Source: Ignavibacteriales bacterium (GTDB lineage: Bacteria; Bacteroidota; Ignavibacteria; Ignavibacteriales; SURF-24). Taken from it: a stretch of DNA of 64,000 nt. The stretch lies in NCBI GenBank assembly GCA_026390815.1, contig JAPLFH010000041.1, positions 100,016 through 164,015 on the forward strand. Direction: 5' to 3'. Position numbers and translations under genes: made by a program. Below the pieces are notes generated by a model. That model saw nothing but the letters and a program-made list of their open reading frames with translations, did no database searches and was not told the origin of the DNA. Shown here in pieces: positions 53,866 through 62,883 of this stretch (positions within the stretch are counted from its first letter, which is position 1; each line of letters starts with the position of its first letter).

Positions 53866-55941
53866 CTAAATTTTATTACTACCGGTTAAATTATTATTTA
53901 TTAAAGCTGTTTTATAAAAGGCTAAATTTAATCCAAGTGTAAACCAAACCATTGTTATGATTTCATGATCACCGAAATTCCATTCAGCGAGTCCGGAGAC
54001 TAAAAATCCAACAAATACAGCGAGTGCGCCAAGCGAATACGAAGAAGCAAATTGAATCGATTTAAGCTGCTTATAAATTTTAATATGTGTTAATAATATT
54101 TTTAACAGTAAAGCCATTACAATTAAAAATCCAAAAATACCAAGCGCAGCAAGAAGCTGTACGTAATTATTATGAAGATGACCGAACGTTTCCTTTTCAA
54201 AATAATTCATGTACTTTTTGTATACCGGGTGCATGTCAATGTCGCCAACGCCAAAAAACGGATAATCTTTCCAAATTCTATAGCCAGCTTGCCACTGATA
54301 TTCCCGCTGAACATTAGTTATATGGTATGGATCAATAATGGAATTCAGTCTGCTTAATTTAACTTCGCTAAAGTAAAATTTATTGTTCTCAAAAGCGGCT
54401 GTAAATGGAGCAAACGGTAGTTGGCTTGTATTTATTATTTTTATTTTATCTCGAATTGGATATTCCAATTCATAAAGTTTACCTGAAAAGTCTGTAATAA
54501 AGTACTTATCGCTGGAAGAAATAAAGTTGAATGCTTTCTTCAATAAAATATTATCGTCAATTTCCTTAACATCAGTCAAATCAATTTTCAACAGCTTTAC
54601 GCTGCTTCCTGTTGAGAATAACAAATAGTTATTTACAAGTGATAGGAAACCAAAATTGGTAATTATTTTTTTGTTAAATATTTTTTTTGCAGGTAATCCG
54701 TTCTGCAATTGATAAACCATTAGAAGATTATCAACAGTATAGCAAGCCAGGTTAGTTGAATCGACTGCAAGATAACGAATATTTTTCAGTTCAGGGAAGC
54801 GGTGGTACTGCCCGGTTTCTGTTGGATTAGTAAAAATTGTTAAACCGCTATCAACATCCGCAACATAAAAATTTCCATTTGCAATAAGCGAAGAGTAAGT
54901 TAAACCTGGTGATAGAAATTCTTTTTGAAAAATAAATTTATCCTGATTTACTTTTCTAAAAACTCTCAACCGATAATCCGATAAAGAAGCCAGATAATAA
55001 TCATCTTTCCATTTTAAAAAGGAAGCAATAGGCGACTTTACTTGAAGAATATTTTTATATTCTGATTCATCAAACAGAAACACTCCTTTTTGATAATCGC
55101 TAACAAATACTTTTTTTCCTTCCGGATAAATAAACTGTGCTCTCCCCTGTGTTGCGAACATTCTTTCAAGATGTAGTTTGCCATCTAAGTAAGAATAAAC
55201 TGAAATGCTGCTTTTGTTTGTTTGCATAAAAGCAAAAGTTACAACAAAGACTATAATTGCACCAAGCATCAACCATTTCTTTTTTATGATCAGAATAAGT
55301 AAAATGCCTGCTGCAGTTCCAATCCAGGCTGCACGGGTATAACTTGCAAATAGTGCTAAAGATGAAATAATAAATCCAGAAACATAAAATAATTTCTCCC
55401 AGATTTTTGTTTTTTCGTTCACCAGTAAAGCAAAAAAGAATATTGTTGTAAAACTAATTAATCCACCGGCTGTCATTACATATTGAAAAGGAGAAGGACC
55501 TTTCGATTCAATTTGATAAAGCTGAGAGATGAAATGCTCATATGCAAATACAATGTAAGCAAGTATTGTTATGAACGCCGCCCACAAATAAATTTTGAAA
55601 AATAATTTCGCTTTTTCTAAATCTTCTGTGGCTGCAACAATTGTATAAACAATCGGAATAAGAAGAATTCTTTTTAATAAATTGTTGAATGCGAGCGGTT
55701 TGTTGATAGACAAAATAGTGGAAATAATTTCTGCCAGCAGAAAAAGTAGGAACAGAATTTCCAGACCTGTTTTTCTGAATTTATTTTCCTTAGAAACGAA
55801 ATACCTGGCAGCCAACAAAATTAGACCACCATAATATCCAAGCTGGTTTATAAAGATTGAGTTGTTAAGACTAACTAAAAAAATTACAACACATCCTAAA
55901 ATCAGCTTATCCAAAACAGCTATTGTATTTGCTTTTTCCAA
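53866..55941 (-). CDS. O-antigen ligase-family protein with a large inserted beta-propeller-like domain
   Basis: This 691-aa protein has membrane helices at both ends and the Wzy_C features of O-antigen ligases/polymerases: ASYTRAAWIG (~199-208, functional Arg) and GHLHNNYVQLLAALGIFGFL (~587-606, functional His). Between them, residues ~262-535 form a hydrophilic, strand-rich stretch with repeated patterns such as GKKVFVSDYQKGVFLFD, NGNFYVADVDSGLTIF and NYLLFSTGSSVKLLKI, like beta-propeller blades. Ordinary members are about 400-450 aa and have a much shorter periplasmic loop. The insert probably lies in the periplasm. It sits 2 bp after msbA. Confidence 0.85.
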   Translation of the reverse strand: MEKANTIAVLDKLILGCVVIFLVSLNNSIFINQLGYYGGLILLAARYFVSKENKFRKTGLEILFLLFLLAEIISTILSINKPLAFNNLLKRILLIPIVYTIVAATEDLEKAKLFFKIYLWAAFITILAYIVFAYEHFISQLYQIESKGPSPFQYVMTAGGLISFTTIFFFALLVNEKTKIWEKLFYVSGFIISSLALFASYTRAAWIGTAAGILLILIIKKKWLMLGAIIVFVVTFAFMQTNKSSISVYSYLDGKLHLERMFATQGRAQFIYPEGKKVFVSDYQKGVFLFDESEYKNILQVKSPIASFLKWKDDYYLASLSDYRLRVFRKVNQDKFIFQKEFLSPGLTYSSLIANGNFYVADVDSGLTIFTNPTETGQYHRFPELKNIRYLAVDSTNLACYTVDNLLMVYQLQNGLPAKKIFNKKIITNFGFLSLVNNYLLFSTGSSVKLLKIDLTDVKEIDDNILLKKAFNFISSSDKYFITDFSGKLYELEYPIRDKIKIINTSQLPFAPFTAAFENNKFYFSEVKLSRLNSIIDPYHITNVQREYQWQAGYRIWKDYPFFGVGDIDMHPVYKKYMNYFEKETFGHLHNNYVQLLAALGIFGFLIVMALLLKILLTHIKIYKQLKSIQFASSYSLGALAVFVGFLVSGLAEWNFGDHEIITMVWFTLGLNLAFYKTALINNNLTGSNKI

Positions 55942-55943
55942 AG

Positions 55944-57806
55944 TTATCTCTGCTCTCTGAATTGGAGCTCGTACAATTTTTTATAAATTCCTTTTTCGTC
56001 TTCCATCAGAATATCATGTTTCCCTTGCTGAACTATTTTCCCATTATCAAGTACAACAATTCTATCAGCATTCCTGATTGTGCTTAAGCGATGAGCAATA
56101 ACAAATGTCGTTCTGTCAAACATTAATCTTTCAATTGCTTCCTGAACTAATACTTCAGATTCGCTATCAAGCGCAGAAGTTGCTTCATCAAAAATCATTA
56201 TTGGTGGATTAACAAGAAGAGCACGTGCAATTGATAACCTTTGCCGCTGCCCACCTGAAATTTTTGCGCCTCGTTCACCAACAATTGTATCGTAACCTTT
56301 CGGAAATTCCATTATAAAATTATGTGCGTTAGCAGCTTTCGAGGCTTCAATAATTTTATCCATTGAATAATTTTCCAAACCATATGCAATGTTATTCCGG
56401 ATGGAATCATTGAATAGAACCGTTTCCTGCGTAACTATTCCAAGCAGTTTACGAAGATCTTCAATCCTAACTTCTTTTATATTGATTCCATCAACTAAAA
56501 TATTTCCTGAAGTTGGATCGAAGAACCGGGGAATTAAATCTACCAGTGTAGTTTTACCGGAACCGCTGCTGCCCACGAATGCAATTATTTCACCTTTCTT
56601 CACATTAAAATTAATATTGTCAAGAACCAATTCATCTGCGTCATCATAATGAAAGGAAACATTTCTGAATTCAACATTACTTGTAAAGCTTGTTAGTGGT
56701 TTGGGACTTTCGATGTTTTTTATTGCTGGTTCAGTATCAAGTATTTCAAAAACTCTGTCAGCAGCGGCGCTGGATTCCTGAATTCTACTGTTCACGCTGC
56801 TTAATTCTTTTATCGGCGGCATAAGTTGAAATATGGCAAAAAGAAATCCAAGAAACTGGCTCGCTTTCAATGTTCCTTCCTCAAGGACTAAACGCCCACC
56901 ATAATAAACCAGAAACACTCCGACTATAACACTTAAAAACTCGGTTATCGGTGAAGCTGCATTTCTTATTCTTACAATTTTTAAAATCAATTTGAAAAAG
57001 CTGTTGGTTTCCCTCATAAATTTTTTGTTCTCGTAATTCTCCATTCCAAATGCTTTTACAATTTTAACTCCGGAAATGGTTTCGTGAAGAACAGTAGTTA
57101 TATCTGCCATCTTTTCCTGAAGTAATCCGCTTTGCTTTCTAAGAATCAATCCAATCCAACTTATAATTCCGATTGAAAATGGAAGGACCACAACAGAAAA
57201 TAGTGTTAATCGCCAGCTTATTGACAGAGCAATTCCAAGAAACACAATTATATTAAGCGGTTCACGGATTAAATTCAGGAACACGGCGGAGACGCTTGCA
57301 TTAACAACATTTACATCATTTGTAATGCGCGAAATCAGATTGCCGGTCTTTTCATTCTTAAAATAACTCATTGGAAGTTTGTGTAAATGAACATAAGCGT
57401 GGTTCCGAAGATCTCGTGTCAATCCCTGTTCAACTACTGCCAAATAATATGCTTGAAGATAACCAAAAAGATTTTTTCCAAGAAAAGTAAAAAGAACTAG
57501 GAAACAAATTTTCATTAATGCTTCCGTTTTTGTACCGCTAAAAACAAAATTATTAAATGCATCTGATATAAAATGTTTTAAATTATCAAACCAGCCGGGT
57601 AAAACCTGTGCTACTTTTTCAATTTGCGACGGCTGTTGTTGAGTTGTAATTGTTTTTGATTCCTGGAATAATGTATCCAGGAGAGGAATGGTTAAATAAA
57701 TCGATCCGCCATTAAGCATTGCAAAAAGAATTGTACAGAACACGGATGCAGTTAGATGCCGCCAGTATGGTTTAACGTAGTTTAATATTCTAAAATATGT
57801 TTTCAC
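55944..57806 (-). CDS. msbA: MsbA-like lipid A/lipid export ABC transporter
   Basis: This 620-aa half-transporter has a six-helix membrane domain fused to an ATPase. The ATPase has Walker A FVGSSGSGKTTLVDL (~398-412), the Q-loop region GIVTQETVLFNDSIRNNIAYG, signature KISGGQRQRLSIARALL and Walker B IMIFDEATSALD, then the H-loop VIAHRLST. This form flips lipid A core from the inner to the outer face of the inner membrane. Its place next to an O-antigen ligase and a core glycosyltransferase supports lipid A/LPS as substrate, though other type I exporters look similar. Confidence 0.88.
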   Translation of the reverse strand: MKTYFRILNYVKPYWRHLTASVFCTILFAMLNGGSIYLTIPLLDTLFQESKTITTQQQPSQIEKVAQVLPGWFDNLKHFISDAFNNFVFSGTKTEALMKICFLVLFTFLGKNLFGYLQAYYLAVVEQGLTRDLRNHAYVHLHKLPMSYFKNEKTGNLISRITNDVNVVNASVSAVFLNLIREPLNIIVFLGIALSISWRLTLFSVVVLPFSIGIISWIGLILRKQSGLLQEKMADITTVLHETISGVKIVKAFGMENYENKKFMRETNSFFKLILKIVRIRNAASPITEFLSVIVGVFLVYYGGRLVLEEGTLKASQFLGFLFAIFQLMPPIKELSSVNSRIQESSAAADRVFEILDTEPAIKNIESPKPLTSFTSNVEFRNVSFHYDDADELVLDNINFNVKKGEIIAFVGSSGSGKTTLVDLIPRFFDPTSGNILVDGINIKEVRIEDLRKLLGIVTQETVLFNDSIRNNIAYGLENYSMDKIIEASKAANAHNFIMEFPKGYDTIVGERGAKISGGQRQRLSIARALLVNPPIMIFDEATSALDSESEVLVQEAIERLMFDRTTFVIAHRLSTIRNADRIVVLDNGKIVQQGKHDILMEDEKGIYKKLYELQFREQR

Positions 57807-57825
57807 TTTTTTCTTATAAACTTGA

Positions 57826-59091
57826 CTAATAAAATTGCGGGATGACCGGGATTTTTTTTAATCCACAGCCACCTGTAACAGAAATTGTCTCAACTATTTG
57901 TTTATTATCCAGATCGTAAATATAAATTTTTGATTTTCGACCGAAGTCATCATCAAAAAAAAGAAAATTGGATTTTATTAAGAAATTTTTCTCGCCGCTG
58001 TTCACCCATTGCTTAACTAATTTTTTATCCTTTACATCAAATATAGTTAAAGTAGAAGTCTTTGGAGAATTTGTATGGATAGTTTTGTTAGATGGTGAAA
58101 TATCAACAGTTGAAAATATTAATTGTTTTCCATCCACCCAGACTATTTGATTCAATTTCTGATCCGTTGAAAAAATAAAATACTTTTGCGTAGATGTTTT
58201 TAAATAATAATTGTAAACGCCATTAAAGGTGGAATCCACCAGCGAATATGTATTATCCGGAGCATTTCTTTTAATCATTCGCTTTGGTAGTTGAGGATAA
58301 TTTTCTTTAACTAAGTCAAATGTTTGCTTAATATCTGAAAGAATTCTCCCATTAGTACCAAAGATAGTAGTTTGCTGATTTACAAAGGTGGAAACCTTTT
58401 TATCGAACGAATTAAAAATCATTTTAAATGAATTATCATTTTCCCAAACCGTAAATAGCTGTATTACGTCGCCAACATCTTTTACCAATTCAACTTTTTC
58501 TTCTGAAGTATTGACCTTATACAATTTTACACCATTTATAAAAGGAAAGATTCCCTTCCTCCCGGATTTAATGGCTGTTAGAAGGAAAGCAATATTTGTA
58601 TCACTTGAACTCACGAATTCAATAACATTCTCGCCGGACAATCGCCAGAATATTTCAGAGGATTTTGATTTCAAATTAAATTTATACAATGACGATTTCC
58701 CTTGAAACATTCCCACATAGATCAAATTGGAAAATTCATCGTAAACTGGATGAAAATTTTGAATTACTGAGTAATCCTGAATATATTTTTTAATAAATAA
58801 TCTGTATCCAACCTCGCCAGCAGAATACGAATTACCGAAAGTGCCAATACAAACTTTGTAAAATTTACTCCTGTTGGTACTATCAATATAAAAGCAAACA
58901 CGATTTTTAATCTTACCCTGAAGTTGAATAGCAAAATCATTTGCTTTAGTTTTTTCTTCAAATGATTTTACTTCAATAAAAAATTTATCCGTGTCGCGGG
59001 AATTTATATATTCAAACTCACTTTGCTGATTTCTTCCGCAACTTAAAAAAATACAACAAACTGATAAACAAATAAAAATTTGAGACATCAA
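57826..59091 (-). CDS. Lipoprotein with a SPOR-like N-terminal domain and a propeller-like body
   Basis: This 421-aa protein begins with a lipoprotein signal (FLSCGRN; lipidated Cys near residue 18). Residues ~35-105 resemble a SPOR domain (FFIEVKSFEEKTKANDFAIQL, then FYKVCIGTFGNSYSAGEVGYRL), the fold that binds peptidoglycan lacking side peptides. The rest (~110-421) is strand-rich with short repeats such as SNLIYVGMFQGKSSLYKFNL and is likely a beta-propeller or TolB-like domain. It reads between the site-2 protease and msbA in a tight row, so an envelope role is likely; I cannot name the family. Confidence 0.7.
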   Translation of the reverse strand: MMSQIFICLSVCCIFLSCGRNQQSEFEYINSRDTDKFFIEVKSFEEKTKANDFAIQLQGKIKNRVCFYIDSTNRSKFYKVCIGTFGNSYSAGEVGYRLFIKKYIQDYSVIQNFHPVYDEFSNLIYVGMFQGKSSLYKFNLKSKSSEIFWRLSGENVIEFVSSSDTNIAFLLTAIKSGRKGIFPFINGVKLYKVNTSEEKVELVKDVGDVIQLFTVWENDNSFKMIFNSFDKKVSTFVNQQTTIFGTNGRILSDIKQTFDLVKENYPQLPKRMIKRNAPDNTYSLVDSTFNGVYNYYLKTSTQKYFIFSTDQKLNQIVWVDGKQLIFSTVDISPSNKTIHTNSPKTSTLTIFDVKDKKLVKQWVNSGEKNFLIKSNFLFFDDDFGRKSKIYIYDLDNKQIVETISVTGGCGLKKIPVIPQFY

Positions 59092-59094
59092 TAA

Positions 59095-59757
59095 CTAAGC
59101 TTTCCCGATTATTGAAATAAGTATTTCATAAATAAAATTAACGAATTTTACAAAATAACCCCACAATGGGCTGTATATAAAAACCAGCAGGATCAAGAAA
59201 CCATACATTCCTGCATTTAAATAGCCGGCAATAATTCTGTTGGGAAAAATATCATAAAGAATATGTGAGCCATCCAACGGTGGAATTGGTAATAAATTGA
59301 AGGCAAACAAAAAAATATTAAAGTATCCACCAAGATGCAGCGCTGTAAGAATTCTTTGGAAATTTTCCGTTGGATTATCAGAAGATTTTGCAATAAAAAA
59401 ATATGCTATAAAGAATAACACTGCCAGTATTAAGTTTGATAGCGGTCCCGCGAAGGAGACAATTGCATCGTCTCTTCGTTTGTTACTAAAATTATTTGGA
59501 TTAACAGGAACTGGTTTAGCCCAACCAATTATAAATCCACCAGAAGCAAAAGAAATTAGCGGCATAATTATGCTGCCAACCAAATCGAGATGCTTGAATG
59601 GATTTAGTGTTAACCTTCCTGAGTTTTTTGCTGTATCATCTCCGAACTTAAAGGCAGAAAATGCATGGGCAAATTCATGCACAGCAAGTGAAATTAAAAA
59701 AAGCGGCAAGAATAAAACGAATGTAATCAGTTTTTCATTTATTTGAATATCAGGCAA
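59095..59757 (-). CDS. Site-2 protease family membrane metalloprotease (peptidase M50)
   Basis: This is a 220-aa intramembrane zinc protease. The zinc-binding HExxH motif is LAVHEFAHAFSA (~17-28), with the third ligand in NLLPIPPLDGSHIL, and GSIIMPLISFASGGFIIGWAKPVPVNP is typical of the small Rip/RseP-like group. I place the start at the TTG at 59757: AGAGGA lies 8 bases upstream inside the xerD end, and the upstream extension of the frame merely overlaps the xerD coding sequence out of frame. Its substrate is unknown. Confidence 0.85.
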   Translation of the reverse strand: MPDIQINEKLITFVLFLPLFLISLAVHEFAHAFSAFKFGDDTAKNSGRLTLNPFKHLDLVGSIIMPLISFASGGFIIGWAKPVPVNPNNFSNKRRDDAIVSFAGPLSNLILAVLFFIAYFFIAKSSDNPTENFQRILTALHLGGYFNIFLFAFNLLPIPPLDGSHILYDIFPNRIIAGYLNAGMYGFLILLVFIYSPLWGYFVKFVNFIYEILISIIGKA

Positions 59758-59758
59758 T

Positions 59759-60655
59759 TTATTTTCCTCTTGGATGAAAGTCTCTGTGGACTTGTTTAAT
59801 ATATTCTCTATCGATGTGAGTATAAATTTGAGTTGTTGAAATATCTGCGTGTCCAAGCATTTCCTGAACAGAGCGTAAATCTGCACCACCTTCCAGTAAA
59901 TGCGTTGCAAAGGAATGCCTGAAGGTATGTGGATGCACTTCCTTTTCTATTCCTGCTTTCTTAGCATATTTATTAACAATATTCCAGATACCCATCCGCG
60001 AAAGTTTTGTTCCGTGGTTGTTTAGAAATACATAGTTCAAACTTTTTCCTCTTCTTTCCGATGTTGGTCTCGATTCAAGCAGATATTTATTTACCCACTC
60101 AATCGCACTACTTCCAACCGGTACAATCCGTTCTTTTGATCCTTTGCCCAGAACGCGAATAATCCCTTCGCTAAAAATCAAATCGTGTAAATGTAAGTTA
60201 ATCGTTTCCGAAACTCTTAACCCGGAAGAATACATAATTTCAAGCAATCCTTTATCTCTTAATCCAAATTTAGTTTGAACATCCGGAGCATCAAGAATTT
60301 TTTCTACTTCATCAAAATTTAATACAACCGGAAGTTTTCTAGAAAGTTTTGGTGGAGTAATTTTTTCAGTCGGATCCTTTTCAATATAATTGTACGTCTT
60401 AAGGTAACCAAAATAACTTTTATGTGAAGATAAATATCTTGCTGTTGTAGAGCTTGAGATACCAACATCGCTCATCGATTTATAGAATTTTACTAGAACA
60501 CGATAATCAATTAAATTTTCATCAGTAATGAGATATAAATCTTCAGCGTATTCAAGCAGTTTGGTAATATCATTCCTATATGAATCGATGGTGTTTTTGG
60601 ATAGATTTTTTTCAAGACGCAAAACAGTTAAATATTCTTTTAGGAGTTCAGACAT
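59759..60655 (-). CDS. xerD: Tyrosine recombinase XerD/XerC type
   Basis: This 298-aa site-specific recombinase resolves chromosome dimers at dif. The N-terminal SAM-like domain has LRLEKNLSKNTIDSYRND. The catalytic residues are all present: Arg in SSGLRVSETINL, Lys in VLGKGSKERIVPV, the HxxR of HPHTFRHSFATHLLEGG, His in QEMLGHADISTTQIY and the Tyr nucleophile in THIDREY-type QIYTHI. The full family length is kept. It lacks the extra alpha-helical patch of integron integrases and is part of the housekeeping series, so it is not the source of the cassette at 49052-52742. Confidence 0.94.
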   Translation of the reverse strand: MSELLKEYLTVLRLEKNLSKNTIDSYRNDITKLLEYAEDLYLITDENLIDYRVLVKFYKSMSDVGISSSTTARYLSSHKSYFGYLKTYNYIEKDPTEKITPPKLSRKLPVVLNFDEVEKILDAPDVQTKFGLRDKGLLEIMYSSGLRVSETINLHLHDLIFSEGIIRVLGKGSKERIVPVGSSAIEWVNKYLLESRPTSERRGKSLNYVFLNNHGTKLSRMGIWNIVNKYAKKAGIEKEVHPHTFRHSFATHLLEGGADLRSVQEMLGHADISTTQIYTHIDREYIKQVHRDFHPRGK

Positions 60656-60678
60656 AATTTAATACAGATGACAGATTT

Positions 60679-62880
60679 TTAGGAAATGTCATCACTTTTC
60701 TCCTTCAAATTTTCCATTTCATCTTGCTTGGGGTAACGAATTCGCTTGTGGTGTTGTACTAAAAGGATGTTAAGAAAAATTTCTTTAATAATTTTTAGAT
60801 CTTTAAGTGTAACAGGCGATTCATCCAATTGTCCGTCTGCCAGGCGGTTTTTAAAAAGACTGTTAATTACATTTTCAACTTTAGCTGGATCCGGCTCATC
60901 AATTGAACGTACTGTAGATTCGCAAGCATCGGCAAGCATAACAAGAGCTGTTTCTTTAGAATTTGGTTTAGGACCTTTATACCGGTAATCGATTATGTTT
61001 ACATTACTATCACCATAAAGTTCTTTGGCTTTTTCATAGAAAAAACTCATAACTAATGTACCGTGATGCATTGGAATGAAATCAATTATTTCCGCTGGTA
61101 ATTTTTCTTCTTTTGCTAAATCAATACCTTTTGTAACATGATTAATGATAATTGCAGCGCTTGCTTTGGGATCCAATTTGGAATGTGAGTTTTCATTGTC
61201 CATCTGGTTCTCTACAAAGTAATCTGAATTAACTGTTTTGCCAACATCGTGGTAATATGCTCCAACTCTTGCAAGTAAAGGATTTGCACCAATTGCTTCA
61301 GCAGCTCTTTCAACCAGCGAACCTACAGTCATGGAATGTGTAAAAGTACCCGGAGCAACTCTTGCAAGATTTTTTATGAGTGGTCTGTTAAAGTCAGTTA
61401 ATTCTAACAATGTAAGGTCAGTTGTTATCTTAAAAAATTTTTCAAAGAAAATTATCATTCCAAAAGTAAAAACCGGACTGATTAAAGCATTCCCGGCTGC
61501 AAAAGCATACTCTATAAGTATTCTGTCATATGACTCATAACGTTCTAATCCAAATGCAAGGATACTAACTAAATATCCTACTAGAATATATCCAAATGAA
61601 CGGAAAATTTGCGTCCTGTTTTTAATATCACGGACTGTATAAGCAGCAAGAGCACCGGCAAAAATATTCATGGCAGTAAATGAATAATCATTTCCTCTTA
61701 AACTACCGGCAATTAATGCAATTACAACAGTTCCATAAAATCCAACCCGGCTATCAAAAATGATGGTTAGCAACATAGATGCTGCCGGAAGTATTACCAA
61801 TAAATGCAAAGGTGAACTTATAACGATCTGATTTATAAGAAAGGTTATACTGCTTATAAACAATATTATCAAGGAAATCAAAAGAATTTTTACATTGTCG
61901 TGGAAAATTTTTTTCCGGAAAAGAAAAAGATAAATTGCATAAAGGGATATTATTAAAAAAACATGCAAAAACTTACCCAACGTTTGAGTAAATGTATTTA
62001 CAAAACCGCCTTCCTCTGCTTTTGCTTTCCGGTACGAATCAATTTTTAATTTTTTATCATCAGTTACTCTATCGTGCTTTGCTATTATTCTTTCATTTTC
62101 ATTTACTATACCGGTGTTAGGTGAAACTTTATTATATGCCTGCGCTATTTCCAGTTGTGTTAACTTTTCATCAAAATTTAGATTTGGGCGGATGAAATGA
62201 TTAACATACTCTATAATTGCGTAATTAAGCTGCGGATCGCTGATTGCTCCATTTACATACTCAGCCACATAATCATGAACTACTTTTAAATCCTGATATT
62301 TTTTTTTAGGAGCTACATAATCAAACTTTCCAATTCTATAAGCAATACTATCCTTTTTAATTTCATTATATAAAAGATTAAGTATTTCTGTTTTGTAAAC
62401 CCGTTTTAGAATATCTTCTGCTAAAGAAAATACTTGCCTAAGGTTTTTATTTCCTTTCGAACGCTTATTTTCGAATTTATAAAAATTCTTAAGAGCTTTG
62501 AATGAAGCTGGACTGATAAATGTATTATTATTTTCTGATTCATCGCTTTCATTTTCAATTTGAGTAATCAAATAAGTATTGTAGGAATGCAGCGAATCGA
62601 TGCTTTGGATAAAGATATTTTCATTCTTGATAAAGATCGGGAAAACTTTTTCACCCGCTTTTCTTTTTTCTAAAGCATAAACTTCCGGATCTTTATAAAT
62701 AGGAAAGCTGGTAGTGGCAATTAAATCCTCTTGAATCCAAATTGAACCAACTGTTACTTCAGATTCAATCGAAACTCCTTTAGGAAACATTAATACAATA
62801 AGTATAACCGAAATTAAAAAAATGAGGAGCTTAATCCTTCTGCTTTTTTTTAGGACTGAAATATTATCGGCAGAAGACAT
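60679..62880 (-). CDS. 7TM-HD family phosphohydrolase (PgpH-like c-di-AMP phosphodiesterase)
   Basis: This 733-aa membrane protein has one N-terminal helix (~15-35), a periplasmic 7TMR-HDED domain (~40-290), seven membrane helices (~295-480) and a cytoplasmic HD domain (~510-710). The HD residues appear in TFTHSMTVGSLVERAAEAIG, GAYYHDVGKT, INHVTKGIDLAKEE, PMHHGTLVMSFFY and VMLADACESTVRS. PgpH of Listeria degrades c-di-AMP, a messenger that controls potassium uptake and turgor. That is relevant because the window also encodes a Kdp system with a USP-domain sensor. It is 23 bp upstream of xerD in a long co-oriented gene row. Confidence 0.9.
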   Translation of the reverse strand: MSSADNISVLKKSRRIKLLIFLISVILIVLMFPKGVSIESEVTVGSIWIQEDLIATTSFPIYKDPEVYALEKRKAGEKVFPIFIKNENIFIQSIDSLHSYNTYLITQIENESDESENNNTFISPASFKALKNFYKFENKRSKGNKNLRQVFSLAEDILKRVYKTEILNLLYNEIKKDSIAYRIGKFDYVAPKKKYQDLKVVHDYVAEYVNGAISDPQLNYAIIEYVNHFIRPNLNFDEKLTQLEIAQAYNKVSPNTGIVNENERIIAKHDRVTDDKKLKIDSYRKAKAEEGGFVNTFTQTLGKFLHVFLIISLYAIYLFLFRKKIFHDNVKILLISLIILFISSITFLINQIVISSPLHLLVILPAASMLLTIIFDSRVGFYGTVVIALIAGSLRGNDYSFTAMNIFAGALAAYTVRDIKNRTQIFRSFGYILVGYLVSILAFGLERYESYDRILIEYAFAAGNALISPVFTFGMIIFFEKFFKITTDLTLLELTDFNRPLIKNLARVAPGTFTHSMTVGSLVERAAEAIGANPLLARVGAYYHDVGKTVNSDYFVENQMDNENSHSKLDPKASAAIIINHVTKGIDLAKEEKLPAEIIDFIPMHHGTLVMSFFYEKAKELYGDSNVNIIDYRYKGPKPNSKETALVMLADACESTVRSIDEPDPAKVENVINSLFKNRLADGQLDESPVTLKDLKIIKEIFLNILLVQHHKRIRYPKQDEMENLKEKSDDIS

Positions 62881-62883
62881 TTT

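Noticed and set aside
59758..59910. Longer N-terminus for the site-2 protease (start at 59910)
   Set aside because: The extension only reads xerD out of frame; a TTG with a ribosome-binding site right after the xerD stop gives the normal family length.
59759..60655. Tyrosine recombinase about 7 kb from the putative cassette, as its integrase
   Set aside because: It is a standard-length XerD without the extra integron-integrase patch and is embedded in the housekeeping gene row, so it is the dif recombinase.
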